The notes below the pieces were generated by a model. The model was not told the origin of the DNA. It saw only the letters and a program-made list of their open reading frames with translations, and searched no databases. The position numbers and the translations under genes are program-made. From positions 744,001 to 808,000 of the forward strand of contig JAKZZE010000014.1 in NCBI GenBank assembly GCA_024220505.1: 64,000 nt of DNA. Reading direction: 5' to 3'. Shown in pieces: positions 11,270 to 27,152 of this stretch. Each line of letters opens with the position of its first letter. Position 1 is the first letter of the stretch. Source of the stretch: Rhizopus arrhizus. Taxonomy: Eukaryota; Mucoromycota; Mucoromycetes; Mucorales; Rhizopodaceae.

Positions 11270-11658
11270 ATGTCTGATACAAAAGCAGTAATCAAGAGTG
11301 TTGATATGAGCGAAGAAATGCAGCAGGAAGCTATCGAATGTTCAACACAAGCTTTAGAGAAATATAATATTGAAAAAGATATCGCAGCTCATATCAAGCG
11401 TGAGTTTGATCGTAAATATGGTAAGTTTATAAAGCCAAAAAAAAAAAGAGAAAGGGGAAATAATAAAGAATATTTCAATGACTGTAGGCGCTACATGGCA
11501 CTGTGTTGTTGGACGTAACTTTGGTAGTTTTGTTACTCATGGTAAGTACAAAAGAGAGAAAGAGAGAAGAAAGACTTATGTTTTGTATTGTAGAATCCAA
11601 ACATTTTATTTATTTCTATCACGGTCAAATCGCTATTCTTTTATTCAAATCTGCTTAA
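11270..11658 (+). CDS. Dynein light chain LC8 (DYNLL)
   Basis: Exons 11270-11420, 11488-11541 and 11594-11658 join to 89 aa, exactly the size of LC8. The family sequence is clear: [34 protein letters not shown], then the hub-groove strand [16 protein letters not shown] and the end [19 protein letters not shown]8 is a dimeric hub that binds short linear motifs in dynein intermediate chain, nucleoporins and many other partners. The middle exon is only 54 nt. Both introns have canonical GTAAG donors. Nothing in the protein departs from the family. Confidence 0.97.
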
Positions 11659-11820
11659 AAGCGCCCTCTTTCTGAAAATAAAATAATGATGAAATCATGA
11701 AAAAATAATTTTTTTTTTTCGACAATTAAAAATGTCAAGTTTTTGATCTTTTTTTTTTTTTTTTCAATTCTTTTTTCTTTTTATTATATTTCCTGCAAAT
11801 AAATATTTTATTTTGTAGTC
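11659..11820. other. Short intergenic spacer with T-rich runs
   Basis: The 162-bp gap between LC8 stop and the carrier start contains two poly(T) tracts. It must hold both the LC8 3' end and the carrier promoter, so the two + genes are tightly packed. Confidence 0.5.
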
Positions 11821-13237
11821 ATGTTGAAATTAATTTTAGCCTCCATTCAGGTAAATTGATTTTGAAATTCTTTGATTCTTACTCATAAACAACAGGCTAT
11901 CCTGCAAGTCATGGTTGTTGTATTTTTTGGTGCTGTATTAGCAAAATTAGGTTACTTTAACATGGATAAGCAAAGAGTAAATAGTAAATAATTATGATTT
12001 GATACTAAAAACATTCCTTAGTGGTTATCCAAGTTAAATCTCGTCTTTTTTACTCCCTGTTTATTGTTTTCTAATATTGCATCTATCATCTCATTCGAGA
12101 AACTCTTGGCTTTTTGGCCAATTCCCGTCTTTTATCTCATTTATGCCTTCATCAATTACACAAGTTCACAATTGGTTTCTAGATTGATTGGTTTGAGCCC
12201 AGCTTATCGTCGTTTTGTTACTGCTTGTGTGATGTTTTCGAACTCAAACTCTGTGCCAATTGCTATTATTACAAGTTTGGCTGTATCAGATGCTGTGAAT
12301 ACTTTATATTGGAAAGAAGATGACACAGCAGAATCAATTTCTGCAAGGTACGAAAATTAATGAAACAAACAAATCTAATCTCTAAACCAATTCGTACAGA
12401 GGTATTTCTTATACTCTTTTCTTTGCAATCTTTGGTAACCTGATTCGTTGGTCGTACGGTTATCAATTACTCCAAAAACGTACCGAAGATGATTCATCTA
12501 CTATTCACGAAGATGAAGAAATTAATGTGAGCACCAAGGGCTATCAATCATTCCCTCCTACTTCTTCTTCTACTTCTTTGGCCTCATCTCGTGGTCCTAC
12601 GAGTTCTGCAGCCAGTATCAATGAATCTACTGGTTTATTGTCCTCTCAAAGCAAAAAGCCTGAATCAGATGAACCTCTTTGGAAAATTGTAGCAAAACGT
12701 ATTCACAGTGTCATGTCCCCTCCTCTCTATGCTGCCGTGATCGCATTGATAGTAGGACTGTCTCCTTTGAAACCTTTGCTGTACGACAAACAATCCTTTT
12801 TGTATCCTTCTTTTACCAAAGCCATCGAATCTTGCGGTAAAGCTGCTGTTCCCCTCATCTTGTCTTGTTTGGGTGCTCAGTTGGTCGACATCTCACAATC
12901 TCAACAACCTGCCTCCTCAGAAATGAAGAAACCGATTGCGCTCGCCATCGTCTTGCGTATGGTCCTCACACCTTTTCTTGTGATTCCTTTGGCTGCATTG
13001 TTTATCAAGTATGGATCTCAGTGGTCTAGTCTTGCATCTGACCCTGTTTTTGTTACCATGATGATCGTCCTTGGTTGTACGCCCACAGCCATCAACCTCG
13101 TTCAAATCACTCAAGTCAATCATGTTTTTGAGGAAGAAATGCTGCGTATGCTCTTTTGGAGTTATGGTGTAGTCTGTGTTCCTGTCTGTACTTTGCTTGT
13201 CTTTTTGGCATTAACTCTTGTAGACCAAATGCTTTAA
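11821..13237 (+). CDS. Auxin efflux carrier (AEC/PIN-like) family membrane transporter
   Basis: Exons 11821-11850, 11896-11976, 12022-12347 and 12400-13237 give 424 aa. Hydrophobic segments cluster in an N-terminal half (MVVVFFGAVLAKLGYF, WLSKLNLVFFTPCLLFSNIA) and a C-terminal half (residues about 230-424, ending LLVFLALTLVDQML). A Ser/Glu-rich cytosolic loop lies between them (about 145-215). The motif FTPCLLFSN and the pair of five-helix bundles are typical of the AEC family (yeast Ecm3/YLR152C group). Fungal members sit in ER or other inner membranes and their substrates are poorly known. The first exon codes only ten residues. Function as an auxin carrier is not implied. Confidence 0.88.
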
Positions 13238-15011
13238 GTGCTGTAAATAGTTATACCTGCAAATATTCTCTCTGGAAACAATAGAATTTACGGAAAGCCC
13301 CAATAAAAGTTTATTCCACACAAAGTTTACCAAAGCCACACATGTTTTAAAATTGTTTGTTACACGGGATATGTGCATTCGTTACATGAAGGTTGCATAA
13401 CAAACAGACACCAAAATAGGAAACAATTCATAAAACATTGAAAAAACTATTTTATTTATAAAAAAATCAAACATCTCTTTCATCACAGATAGCATCTAAT
13501 TAAAAATGTTCATCTGCTACAAATGTTTGGCTTACAAGCATTAGTAAAAAAAAGAGGGGTAAAATCAAAGCATCATCGTACAAAAGAAGGACATTGAATA
13601 ACATGAGACGATTGTGTTCAGAAAAACAATCTTTTTTTTCTTTTTTTTTTTTTTTGTATTCATAAGCTCATTTGACCATAGCTCTGCATTGACCAACATC
13701 GCTTTAGGAATCAAGGAGACTGAGAATCTCTAGAACTGATTAGTCAAGATCATCCTTTTGAATATATTGATTTGTTATCTGAATGAGCATCGGCCTTTGC
13801 TGGTTTGTTGCAATCATCTTTTCCTTTTTCATGAGGCTGATGACTTTGTTGTGTATAAAAATAGTGGTAAAAGAAAAAGAAAATCAAATTTTATAATATT
13901 TTTGTTTCTTGCTCACACAACATGATGCGAGCACACTCTCACTCTTTTCATTCATCAAGTAAATTAGCATTAAATTTCTTTTTATTTATTCAATGTTTGC
14001 TTATTCTCCAAACAGGTTTCTCCAAATCGATTGTTTTATATTCTTTTTTATTTTTTTCCATGCTTGAAGGGTTGTTGGTATCTTTTCTATGTTGCATCGA
14101 ATCATAGCTTGTTCTTTAGATCCCGTGAGTTCATGCTTCTCTCGTTTATTAAGCCTCTATCTGAGTAGCTTAGGTGTTATTGATATTATAAATCGATTGA
14201 TGCAGATTTGATTCTTTGCTGAACACATTTCTTTTCTTGAATCGTTTTGAATGCGTCTTAAATACCGATCTTATCTTCAAAATGAGTTTTATTTTATTTT
14301 TATGATATAAAACTTGTAGTTTAACATTAGCTTCAATGGATCTAGTATCATCTTTTTTTAAAGAAAAATAAAATTGTGTGAAAATGTACAATTATGAAAA
14401 TTGATTTTCATATTGCGGTTTCCTTTCTGGGATTTAATTTATATAACAGTCACATTTATGTGCACTCCTACCATTTTCTGTATTTTTTTCTTGGAAAAAG
14501 GGGAAGGGGTGAAACTATTTTATGATTCAATTAATAAAAAAAAAAATACTCTGTGATAGATACATTTTCAAGTATTTATGTCTTCTTTTCATGACAAATA
14601 ATACTGTAATAAACATCATGTTGATTTTTCTATTATTTTAAAAAGAAGAGGTTTATGTGATAGTTCAGCATGTGAAAATTGTTTAAGGTTTAGCATTCAT
14701 TTCTGTAAGAAATTATTCCAAAAGTATCGCTTGGTAATAAAAGAAAATAGATGAGTGATTCAACTGTCAATGTAAAGATAAAAGCAGACTGATGAGGTTT
14801 TCATTTACAGTGTTATTTATCTTTTTTTTTTGTGAGTGGGTATTTTTAATTCAGTTATACAAGTATATTCTTGTAAAATGATAAGGGAAAAAATATTTTT
14901 ATACCATCCTCAGTTTCATATGCCGCATACGATATTCACCTCTATTTTTATTCACAGGCTTCCTTTTTTTTTCGTCCTTTTTCTTCTTTTTTTTTTTTTC
15001 CTTCTTTTCAA
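13238..15011. other. Intergenic region with one doubtful short frame
   Basis: No firm gene was found in this 1.8 kb. A possible small gene at 13922-14107 starts MMRAHSHSFHSSS, 60 nt after a TATAAAAAT at about 13855. It codes 61 aa read through, or fewer if a potential 60-nt GT-AG intron is removed. It is hydrophobic, without a known domain, and is left uncalled. Several A/T homopolymers are present. The PNP leader at 14960-15010 is strongly pyrimidine-rich. Confidence 0.4.
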
Positions 15012-16035
15012 ATGAGCCCCATCACTGAAGAAACCTATAAAGCAAGTGCTGAATATATTGCCTCAAAATTACCAGCCGATTTTAAAAATGTTAAACTTGG
15101 CATCATTTGTGGATCTGGTCTTGGAGGCTTAGTGACTACGATTGACCAAAAAACCAAAGTTGAATTTTCATATCAAGATATTCCCGGCTTTGTCTCAAGC
15201 ACAGGTATAAAAAAAAGAAACTGAATTTCTCCCCTTGTTTTTTTTCTATAAAAGAGTACTTATTCAAATTGAAGTCATCGGTCACGCCGGTAAGCTTGTG
15301 TTTGGGCACCTTGGTGAGTCCCGTACTCCTACTGTTTTCATGGTCGGTCGATTCCACTTTTATGAAGGACACAATATGGCTCAGGTCACATTCCCTGTAC
15401 GTGTGATGGCACTCTTGGGTGTTCAATACTTGATCGTCACCAATGCTTGCGGTGGCCTTCAACCTACCTTCAAGGTGGGTGATCTCATGATCATCAATGA
15501 CCACTTGTCCATCCCTGGTTTGGTAGGTACTCATCCATTGATCGGGCCCAACATGGAATTGTTCGGCACACGTTTCCCTGCGGTCTCAGACGCTTATACC
15601 TACGGCTTACGTAAATTGGCTTTTAAGGCAGCATTTGACATTGGTATTTCCCCTGACGACATCAGAGAAGGTGTCTATTGTATGGTATCAGGACCTAGTT
15701 TTGAGACAAGAGTAGAGGCACGTTATTTGGCATCCATTGGCGCAGACGTTGTTGGTATGTCAACCGTACCTGAAGTCGTCGTTGCCCGTCATGCAGGTAT
15801 TAAAGTGTTGGGTATCAGCTTAGTCACAAATGCGGTCATCAATGCTAAAGGAAAAGACGCTAAATTGGAAGTGATGAGAGAATTGGGGTTGACGGATGAA
15901 GTGGAAACTGAACCCGATACTGAAAAATATATTGCAAACCATGAAGAAGTTTTAGAAACAAGTGCAAAGAAATCTCAAGAAATGCAAAAAATGGTGGCTC
16001 GTTTCGCTGACTTGCTGGCTGCCTCTCCTGTATAA
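15012..16035 (+). CDS. PNP: Purine nucleoside phosphorylase
   Basis: Exons 15012-15204 and 15275-16035 give 317 aa. The trimeric PNP/MTAP family is shown by LGIICGSGLGGL (phosphate loop, about residue 35), GRFHFYEGH, VTNACGGLQPTFKVGDLMII (purine/phosphate site), VSGPSFETRVEARYLASIGA and the catalytic-site region GMSTVPEVVVARHAGIKVLG with VTNA and the N-x-A pocket. The enzyme splits inosine and guanosine with phosphate to base and ribose-1-phosphate in cytosolic purine salvage. GMSTVPE and the conserved Glu in ETRVEAR favour PNP over MTA phosphorylase. The intron acceptor is AAG after an AT-rich tract. The leader is CT-rich. Confidence 0.96.
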
Positions 16036-16197
16036 ATAAAATTGTTAATTGTTCACACGGAGAACTTTTTTTTTTTTTTTTTTTTTTGCTAGCAAATTCG
16101 ATCTAGTTCCAGGACAGCTAGCGGGAAACCAATTATTGCTCTAAAATTTAACCCCGGCAAAAGTTTTTTTTTTTTTTTTTTTGAAAGGTGCCTTGCC

Positions 16198-16204
16198 TAT
16201 AAAG
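16198..16204 (+). promoter_or_regulatory. TATA box of the mitochondrial Hsp70 gene
   Basis: TATAAAG lies 54 bp before the start codon and is followed by a pyrimidine-rich tract (TTTTCTTTTCTTCTTCTTC) where transcription probably starts. Two poly(T) tracts lie upstream. No convincing heat-shock element with three inverted GAA/TTC units was found in the 220 bp between PNP and this gene. Confidence 0.5.
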
Positions 16205-16257
16205 CTTTTTTCGTCTTTTCTTTTCTTTTCTTCTTCTTCGCCTTTCATTTTATAAAA

Positions 16258-18358
<2,101 letters not shown>

Positions 18359-18947
18359 GAAGTATGATTTTTTATTATATAAATATCTCCTTGAATAATT
18401 ACTTTTGTTATATACACCCACCCAAACATTACTTTTTTAAAACTGTAGATTATATGTTATATATTGTAGACACAGAACTTTTTTTTAAATTAAAATAAAA
18501 AAATCTGTTCTTTATTTATAAAAAAAAAATATAGTAAAATATCTTTAATAATCTTCATGTATTGACCTGAGCTTACTATTTTTGTAATTTGGAAAGTTTT
18601 AATTGAAACTATAAAAATAAAATACATCTAGTGTGTGATACAACCAAATATAGACAGATGCAATGATGAAGCGTATTTTGCTATATAAAGAAAAGAAATC
18701 AATGATGTAATTCATATAACATCCAATCTGTTCACAAACAACTTTAAACTATGGCTTTACTTTTTTATTTTCTGGATGAAAACGGATCTCAAAATTGTTT
18801 CAAACCAAAAGGAGGTCTATCCTGAACATTCAAAGATTGGATTGGTGTCATACAAAAAGTTTTGATTGGAGTAAAACACATCAAATCCAAATATATATAA
18901 AGATCATTGATCTTTTCTTTCTTTTCTATACAATTTATTATTATTAC
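18359..18947. other. Intergenic region with TATA-like site
   Basis: AT-rich 3' flank of the Hsp70 gene, then the 5' flank of a small orphan gene. ATATATATAAAG at about 18890-18902 is a plausible TATA box 45-55 bp before the next ATG. No other feature was seen. Confidence 0.4.
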
Positions 18948-19301
18948 ATGTCTTCTTTCACTTCGAGATTTACAGAGCTCGATATATGCCCATCAGAATT
19001 TACTCTTAAAGAAACAGCAACAATATCTTCCACAAAGTCTTCATCTATATACCAAAATGTTTATCTTACAGGGTCTGATCCAGGCTTGTATGGGAAAAGC
19101 AATCATTCATTGGCATGTTCAACTATACCAGAGCACAGGGCAACTGTTGATTTAATATACGAATCAAGGCATACAAAACCTTCAGCAGATAAACATTTTC
19201 AAGGATTAGCAAAGAAACTTAAGCGCTTTATAAATTCAATACACAAGATGAAGAACAAAACATCCATGTCTTCCTCGCCTTCTTCTTCTTTTACTGGTTA
19301 A
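18948..19301 (+). CDS. Small uncharacterised Ser/Thr-rich protein
   Basis: Single open frame of 117 aa from MSSFTSRFTELDICPSE. I chose this Met because the upstream in-frame region is AT-rich, hydrophobic and lies across the TATA-like site. No domain is recognised. The N-terminal 70 residues are Ser/Thr-rich and polar. A basic helix near residues 85-100 (FQGLAKKLKRFINSIHKMKN) is followed by a Ser-rich end. No signal peptide or membrane segment is visible. Balanced codon composition and an upstream TATA box suggest a real gene, perhaps lineage-restricted. Confidence 0.55.
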   Translation: MSSFTSRFTELDICPSEFTLKETATISSTKSSSIYQNVYLTGSDPGLYGKSNHSLACSTIPEHRATVDLIYESRHTKPSADKHFQGLAKKLKRFINSIHKMKNKTSMSSSPSSSFTG

Positions 19302-20231
19302 TGCGCTTTATTTATTCCTTCAGTTTCTTTTGTGAATTATATCATAACAAGCAGCAGACGCACACTCATTAGATTGCATGCATGTAAAGTTTATTATTAG
19401 AACTTGCTCTCAGCTGGTCTTTTGAATTCAATAGGTCCATTCATAACTATAGTTGACATGTAATAAAAATATAATATGTGTCTCTGGACACATTCACACT
19501 CCTAATTTTACATTGTACTACAAGTGTTACACTTTAATAAAACACAGTGAATATTTGTTCACATATTATATAAACATACAAATCTGATTAATCATATACT
19601 TATCAAGATGAATGAATAAAGAGCTCTTGGTGAATCATTTATACATGGTTCTGGTGTCTTTATTGCTTTTGATGGATACAGAAGACTCACTTTTCACAAA
19701 AAAGTCAAAGAAATCATTTCCATCGGTCTTTTCTTTCGCATATTTGCTCTTCTATTACTGATAATACCTAGTTTGTAGGTTTCTACGATTTCGTGCGAAT
19801 CTTTTTGAACTGTGCTTCAAATTTAGATTTGAGAGTTTATTGTGGATAAAAAACAACACAATTAGAAAATGAATAAAATTTGTATTGATTCATGTAGAGG
19901 TCTCAAAGATCTTTACCGTTTAGTCTTCAAAAACCATGATTTGAAGTACTGAAAAAGACCAATAATAAGGCGATCTATATTTTTACATACTCCACAATGT
20001 TTACTATATTTGATATAAACAGCCGATCTTTTTTTTTTTTTTCTTATTGTTCTTTTAGTATTTCCGAAATTAATAAATACAGCCAATAAGATAAATGATT
20101 TAGTACTCTCTTGTATGCATTACCTCTCAGAAAAAAAAAAAAATTATTGTGCACTAACTTTTTTTTTCTTTGTTCTTACTACACGTGTGTGTGTGTTTTT
20201 ATTATTATTATTATTTTCTTTTTCAGATTAA
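19302..20231. other. Intergenic region upstream of ELMO gene
   Basis: No coding frame or RNA gene was recognised. The last 200 bp contain a poly(T) tract at about 20030, an A-run, a GT repeat near 20184 and an ATT microsatellite at about 20199-20214, then the ELMO start. Frames entering from upstream lack coding character. Confidence 0.4.
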
Positions 20232-22713
20232 ATGGCACAAATATACGACTTGGACAAACAACCCTCACCACAAGAAGCAGAATATTTAGTCAAAAGGCTT
20301 TCTTCAAGTTTCGGTTTATCAGAAAATACAAATCAACCATTAACACCTTTGGACGATAAATCTTTAAAGATTGCTACTTTTTCTCTACAAAGATATCTCA
20401 AAGTAAAAGACGATTGCAAATCATACGGACCTCTTATTGAATGCCATTTCTTGTTTTAGGAAAAGGATTTTGCAACCGAGTTTTTAGAGAGAGGAGGGCT
20501 AGAGTCTTTATGTGATATTATCAAAAACTCCAGTGGAAACACGTTAGCCTATGCTCTCAACTCTTTTCTTTCTCTTATGGAACACAACACTGGCTGGGAA
20601 TCACTAGACGATGAATTTGTTGCGAACATTGCGCACATCGTAGTGAATCAGCCACTGTCAACTGTTGCTCGTCCTGCTACTGCCATTCTAGAAAAACTAG
20701 TCTGTGCTAATGAGTCAAACTCAGAAGGAGGAGGGGAAGCACAGCCAGCGATCAATTGTTTTGGATACCCAACGATTCACAGAGCTATGAAGAGAGAACC
20801 AGAATTAATCAAGATATTGGTAGAGCGATTGTTGAGTCCAGAATACCTATTATCCACTTCAAGCCTATCTCTCTTGATAGCCATGCTGAAACATGTTACA
20901 GATGAGTATCGAAGTAAATTAACGGGTGCTTTTGAAAGCTCAAAACTGAAAAAAAATGTGCTGGTAAATGATGTTGAAAGAGAGGAAGAATAGAAATTAA
21001 CTCCTGATTGTGTGTGTATATAGCGATTGATGAAAAATCACCCAACAGATGCATTAAAATTGATGATACTTGACTATCAAACTGTCTATTTGCAAAATAT
21101 TAATAAGAGGCAGAATGTAGCTGTTTCAAGTCATAATGCATATCATGTCAGTATGATGAAAGATATATGGAATGCAGCAAAAGTGGACGGTATTGTTGCA
21201 CCTGGACTCAAAAAATGGAAAAAGATTGGTTTCTCGGTAAATAGAGCGTGCTGTTCTTTTTTTTTTTTAATATCTAATGCAAATACATTTTCTTTAAAGA
21301 CTGAAGTTCCTCAGCGTGAATTTGGAAGAACAGGTGTCTTTGGTCTTGAAGAAATGCACTATTTTGCCATGAATGAAGAAGATCTGTATTCCAAGGTAAA
21401 AACTATCGCACGAATCCTCAAATTATCTTTATTTATCTTTGCTTAGTTAATTCTTGAACAAATTCATCGACCAGAGGGTAAACGATGCCCGTTTGCAAAG
21501 GCAAGCATTGAAGTGACGGATCTATTGTGTAGTCATTGGAATGTGAGCTCTTCAAGTAAGTCATCTAACAAAAGAAGAAAAAAACTATAAGCTCATTCTC
21601 TTCTTTATTCAGATACCCCGGCTACATTTCAACCACTTATTCTTGACTTTGATCGTGTCCATTCAACTACACTACAAACATTCTTTAGAATATTTCATGA
21701 TATGGAGGCTACAACATACGATTTTTCAAAAGTATCTGCGTTAGTGCGAAGTCAACTTCGATCTACATTGAACAACGACGCAGTAAAAGATATTCAAGAA
21801 TTCGATAGAAACATGTTTGGCACACCCTATCAAGTGATTCGTGATCGCAGACTTAAAGAACTAGAATGGGCAGATGATTTGTTAGGGAGAGATGCAATAA
21901 GGTAATATATTGGCTCTTTTATTTTAAATTATTGTTATTGAACTACTATTTAGTAATCTACGTACGCGTTTATCTAAACAATCTTATGAATTTTTGAAAA
22001 AGCAGAGGATAAGCTGTTTACTGGAAGGCGCATGGTTTCCTTGCCCATTTTTCAACAACAGAATGTCCGTAATACCTAATACCAGCGGCATATCAACTCC
22101 CTCCAATGGAACAATAACATCTAACTCTACTCTTGGAATCAATGCATCGTCATCCGCTTCAGGGAAAAGGTGGAGATACTACAAGTTAAGCGCATCGAAA
22201 AAGGCCATCTTATTTGGCGATTTTCCTGAAAAAAATCCTCAAATCATCCGATCTTACGATAAACTCACAAACAAAATTGAGTTGAATGCAGTACATGAAA
22301 TAAAGCCAATACAAAGATTCCCGACTTCTGGCTTTTCTCATAACACAACAACGGCATCTTCATCAGCAGGGACACAATCAGATTTACTAAACAGCATGAA
22401 CAATGTAAGTAGTACTTCTAGTACAAATTTATCTTTTGCTCTTTACAATGATAAGAACATCCCACTTGCCGAATTTCACTGCTCTTCGGCAAGGGAGGCT
22501 GCCGAATGGAAGGATGGATTCAGTATGTTGTTGGATAAAAGATTTACAAGTAAAGAAACAGCAGAACTGTTTCATGCTTTAACAGAAGTAGGAGTCAAAG
22601 TCAAGTTGTTACAAATTGCTGGTGATCGAGTAGAAATACCACATGGGGCAGTAGAGATTCCTCCTGTTCCACCTGGGTTAGGCTCTGGTTTCTTTTATGA
22701 TGCAGTTGTTTAA
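20232..22713 (+). CDS. ELMO-domain protein with PH domain (Rac activation partner of DOCK)
   Basis: Seven exons (20232-20402, 20460-20963, 21024-21236, 21300-21395, 21447-21555, 21613-21901, 21954-22713) give 713 aa, close to animal ELMO1 (727 aa). The N-terminal ~270 residues are armadillo-like (FLERGGLESLCDIIKNSSGN, SLLIAMLKHV). The ELMO domain spans roughly 270-460 with FGRTGVFGLEEMHYFA and IHRPEGKRCPFAKASIEVTD. The C-terminal part is a PH fold (KRWRYYKLSASKKAILFGDF to AAEWKDGFSMLLDKR) and ends in a Pro-rich tail (IPPVPPGLGSG) that could meet the SH3 domain of a DOCK partner. ELMO-DOCK complexes activate Rac for actin control. Confidence 0.9.
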
Positions 22714-23528
22714 ACCAAAGTGATATTAAATTTGTATTAACTTTTTATTGCATAAATCTATTTTGCTAATATATGGATGCGGCAGTGAATTTAGGCAAAA
22801 AAAAAAGTAGCGATTGTTTTGTATAAATCTTTAAATCATTAATTATCAAATATGAGAGCCTATGCTTTTCATAACATCTGTGCATGGGCGGATAAATTCA
22901 CGGTCATATCTTTCTATTGAACGCCTGTTCATATGTTAATATATCTTATTGGAGTACAAATGATTTATAAAGCTTGATAAGACATACATTAACATAATTA
23001 TGATTCTAAGAAGTGGGCATAAATTAAAGCCGAATTTCTTCTGCATACAATCAAATATGAAGCTCTCAACACTGATTTATGCAGACACGAGAACGTGGGA
23101 AAGTAGACGACAACCGTCTTTGGCAAGACGAAAAGATTTGATACAGCTATTTGTACTATCATTAGACATAAGTTATAGCTTACAACGTGTTTGAGGTCAG
23201 AACACCTTCCTCATTCCGTAAAAAGCTGATCTGTTGCTACTGTCAATAACCTGTTGAAGATTTATGAAAATTTATATTAGATCATTTCCTTTTGCCCTCT
23301 CCACCAACCGCCTTCAACTACGTAAAGTTACACTGTGATAGTAGGAGATGAGATTCATCAAGCGATTGCCCAATAGAAAACAAAGAGCTAAAGACAGCTT
23401 ATTTCTCAGATCTCACCATTTGATTGGCTGATGTCCAGTAAAATTTTTCATGGTTCACAATAAATGAAAAAGACTATTAATACGCGACGCTTTTTTTCTT
23501 TTTCTTCTTTTTTCAAACATCTTTAAAT
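22714..23528. other. Intergenic region upstream of SAH hydrolase
   Basis: No gene seen. An open frame at 23000-23194 lacks any domain. The last 60 bp before the SAH hydrolase ATG form a pyrimidine-rich leader, as in other highly expressed genes here. Confidence 0.4.
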
Positions 23529-25077
<1,549 letters not shown>

Positions 25078-25500
25078 GCAAATCTTAAGTAATCATTTTT
25101 ATTTCTTTGTTAAATGGACCCTTTCTTTAAGAATATAGAGAAAGACCACTTTGTTTGTTAAATACATGTAAATCATAAAGTAGTTATTTTTATCCTAAAA
25201 AAAGTCTTGTTTAATTTTTTTAATGTATTAAGGAAACAGATCAAATAATTTATAATGGAATACAATCTTTCAATTTAGAGTTTGTACTCACAATTCATAG
25301 TATTGCTTTCTATTTTTCCACATTAATTGCTAATGAACTAGTGATTTTATAATGATTTAGAAAAATTAGTATAATGACTAAAACGAAATCGTTCAAGGTT
25401 TTCTGAAAATTCAAAGAGGTGTAACTTACTTTTAGTATGAAGTCTTTATATTTTTTAATAAGAATTATAAAGGTACTTGGAATAACTTTTATCCTGCAAG
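25078..25500. other. 3' flank of SAH hydrolase
   Basis: AT-rich flank without recognised features; it passes into the LINE relic on the right. Confidence 0.4.
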
Positions 25501-25509
25501 TCAACAACA

Positions 25510-26840
25510 AGCACTGCAGTTTTGCTGGCTTGCTCCTTTGCTGTAATATCATTACCCGCTTCACTTAGCTGCGAGATGGATTGGGGCTCATATATCAAGC
25601 ATAGCTCATACAGTAACACCTTGATCATCGCTTACCTTTCCTCTTCATGTCCTTACGTTGTAGTCTGCTTCAGCAACATCACCCTGGTGTTCGCTCAATC
25701 CTTTTTCGGCCATTCGATAATTTATATGACTCTTCCGCTATTTCAGTGGTTCTCAGCGTTGATATCAATAAGCCTGACATCTTTCCCTTGGCTCTTAATC
25801 TGGACCTGTCTGTGTCTGCTGTTATACAAAAGCCAGATTTTTTTGTAGAAAAGAACAAAACCCTTGAGGATATATTAGCCCGCGACGTCTTTGAATATGC
25901 CCCTGCTCTGGACTGTCTATGTTTGAAAGTTTCTCCTACAGACCGTCCCAACATTACCTTTGGTCAATATCGGGTTCAAAAGCTATTATGCTAGATTACA
26001 TCTGGTGAAGTTTGTCTGTTGCCTTTCTTTGCACGTCTATGTCTCCCTGTGACCCCCTTTGGTCCTATATGACTTTCTGGTAATAAATTTTTAGATTTTC
26101 TTTTCAAAACCTTAGTTGGTCCTGATGTGGATCCTATTCTGCGGCTGATATCTCCCAAACGTTTCCGGCAGGCGCATTTGACTAAGTTATTACAAACGAT
26201 CCCAATGTCCTCTCCTGTTCAACAAAACCTGTGAGTTTTTGGAAATTATTTTGGCGTTTACAAATTCTTCTAGCCGCTCGGACACTATGGTACCGTTTAT
26301 TACAACAAAAATTTCCTTGCGCACAAATAATTCACAAGCATATTCAAGATTCATGTGATCCAATTTGTCATCTCTGTACACCTCAATCAATCACTGAATA
26401 TCTTGGCCATTTCTTTTTTTTTTATGCCCAAAAAAAAGTTTGTATGGGAGCAAGTGTGGCCTCATTTCTTCGATTGTTCCTTGTTTACTCACTTGGTCTA
26501 TCGCGCTATTCATCTTTTACGTCTGCCTCCTCAACGTCTGTCCTTACTTTCCAATGAAAGTATTGTTAGTTGCACTTTCTTGTGTAGTTGGAAAGCTCAT
26601 CGGTGATTTATTTTCGACGACATCCCTTTCGACCCATTGTTGGTCTTTCAAAACGTTTTATCATCAGTTGGTAAATTTAAGTCCAACGCCTTGACCTCTT
26701 TGCTATAGACCACTTGTGTCCTCCGTCTTTTTCATTTTATTCTTTTTTTGTTAATCCGAAGCTCACCGCTATTCAATACGTGGTTTCTCATTTATTTATT
26801 TAATAAACTTTCAGCCTAACAGCCCTCTAAAAAAAAATAG
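25510..26840 (+). mobile_element. Decayed LINE-type retrotransposon, C-terminal region with zinc-binding motif
   Basis: The + strand reads in several shifted frames as the end of a non-LTR polyprotein. Visible parts are DINKPDIFPLALNLDLSVSA and DCLCLKVSPTDRPNITFGQY (25760-25970), LRLISPKRFRQAHLTKLLQT (26145-26200), and LAARTLWYRLLQQKFPCAQI then HKHIQDSCDPICHLCTP with LGHFFFFYA (26265-26430). The W-Y-R-L-L-x2-K-x-P-C, C-x2-C, H pattern fits the zf-RVT domain that follows reverse transcriptase in LINEs. At least three frameshifts and several stops show it is dead. An A-rich stretch at 26829-26837 may be the tail. It differs from the copy at 4-5 kb. Confidence 0.65.
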
Positions 26841-27152
26841 AATAATTGCATACTAATAATAAGTTATAACCTTTCAAATGATCTACAGAATTTGGACAGC
26901 TAAAGTTCAGAAGCAGCATATATGTAGGCAGCATTTGAAAAAAATGTATACTACATTATTGATGCTCATCCATCAAATGCAATTAAAACTTGGACCCTAC
27001 CATAAAATTTTCATGATAAGGTATTCATTGAAAATAAAAATGCTAATTTAAGTTTTCAAACAAATAAAAGCTTTAGTGATGGCCCCGTTTGGCTTTTTCC
27101 CTTTACAATGTATTATACATCATATTTATTAAAATTCATAGATTTTGTTTAT
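26841..27152. other. Short intergenic stretch
   Basis: AT-rich, no feature recognised; serves as the 3' flank of the nuclear-basket gene on the minus strand. Confidence 0.4.

Noticed and set aside
13922..14107. Possible small hydrophobic gene
   Set aside because: Has a TATA-like site and an optional intron, but composition is close to random AT-rich translation and nothing supports its product.
16090..16150. Possible heat-shock element upstream of mitochondrial Hsp70
   Set aside because: TTCCAGGA and GGGAAA are present but not as three properly spaced inverted GAA/TTC units.
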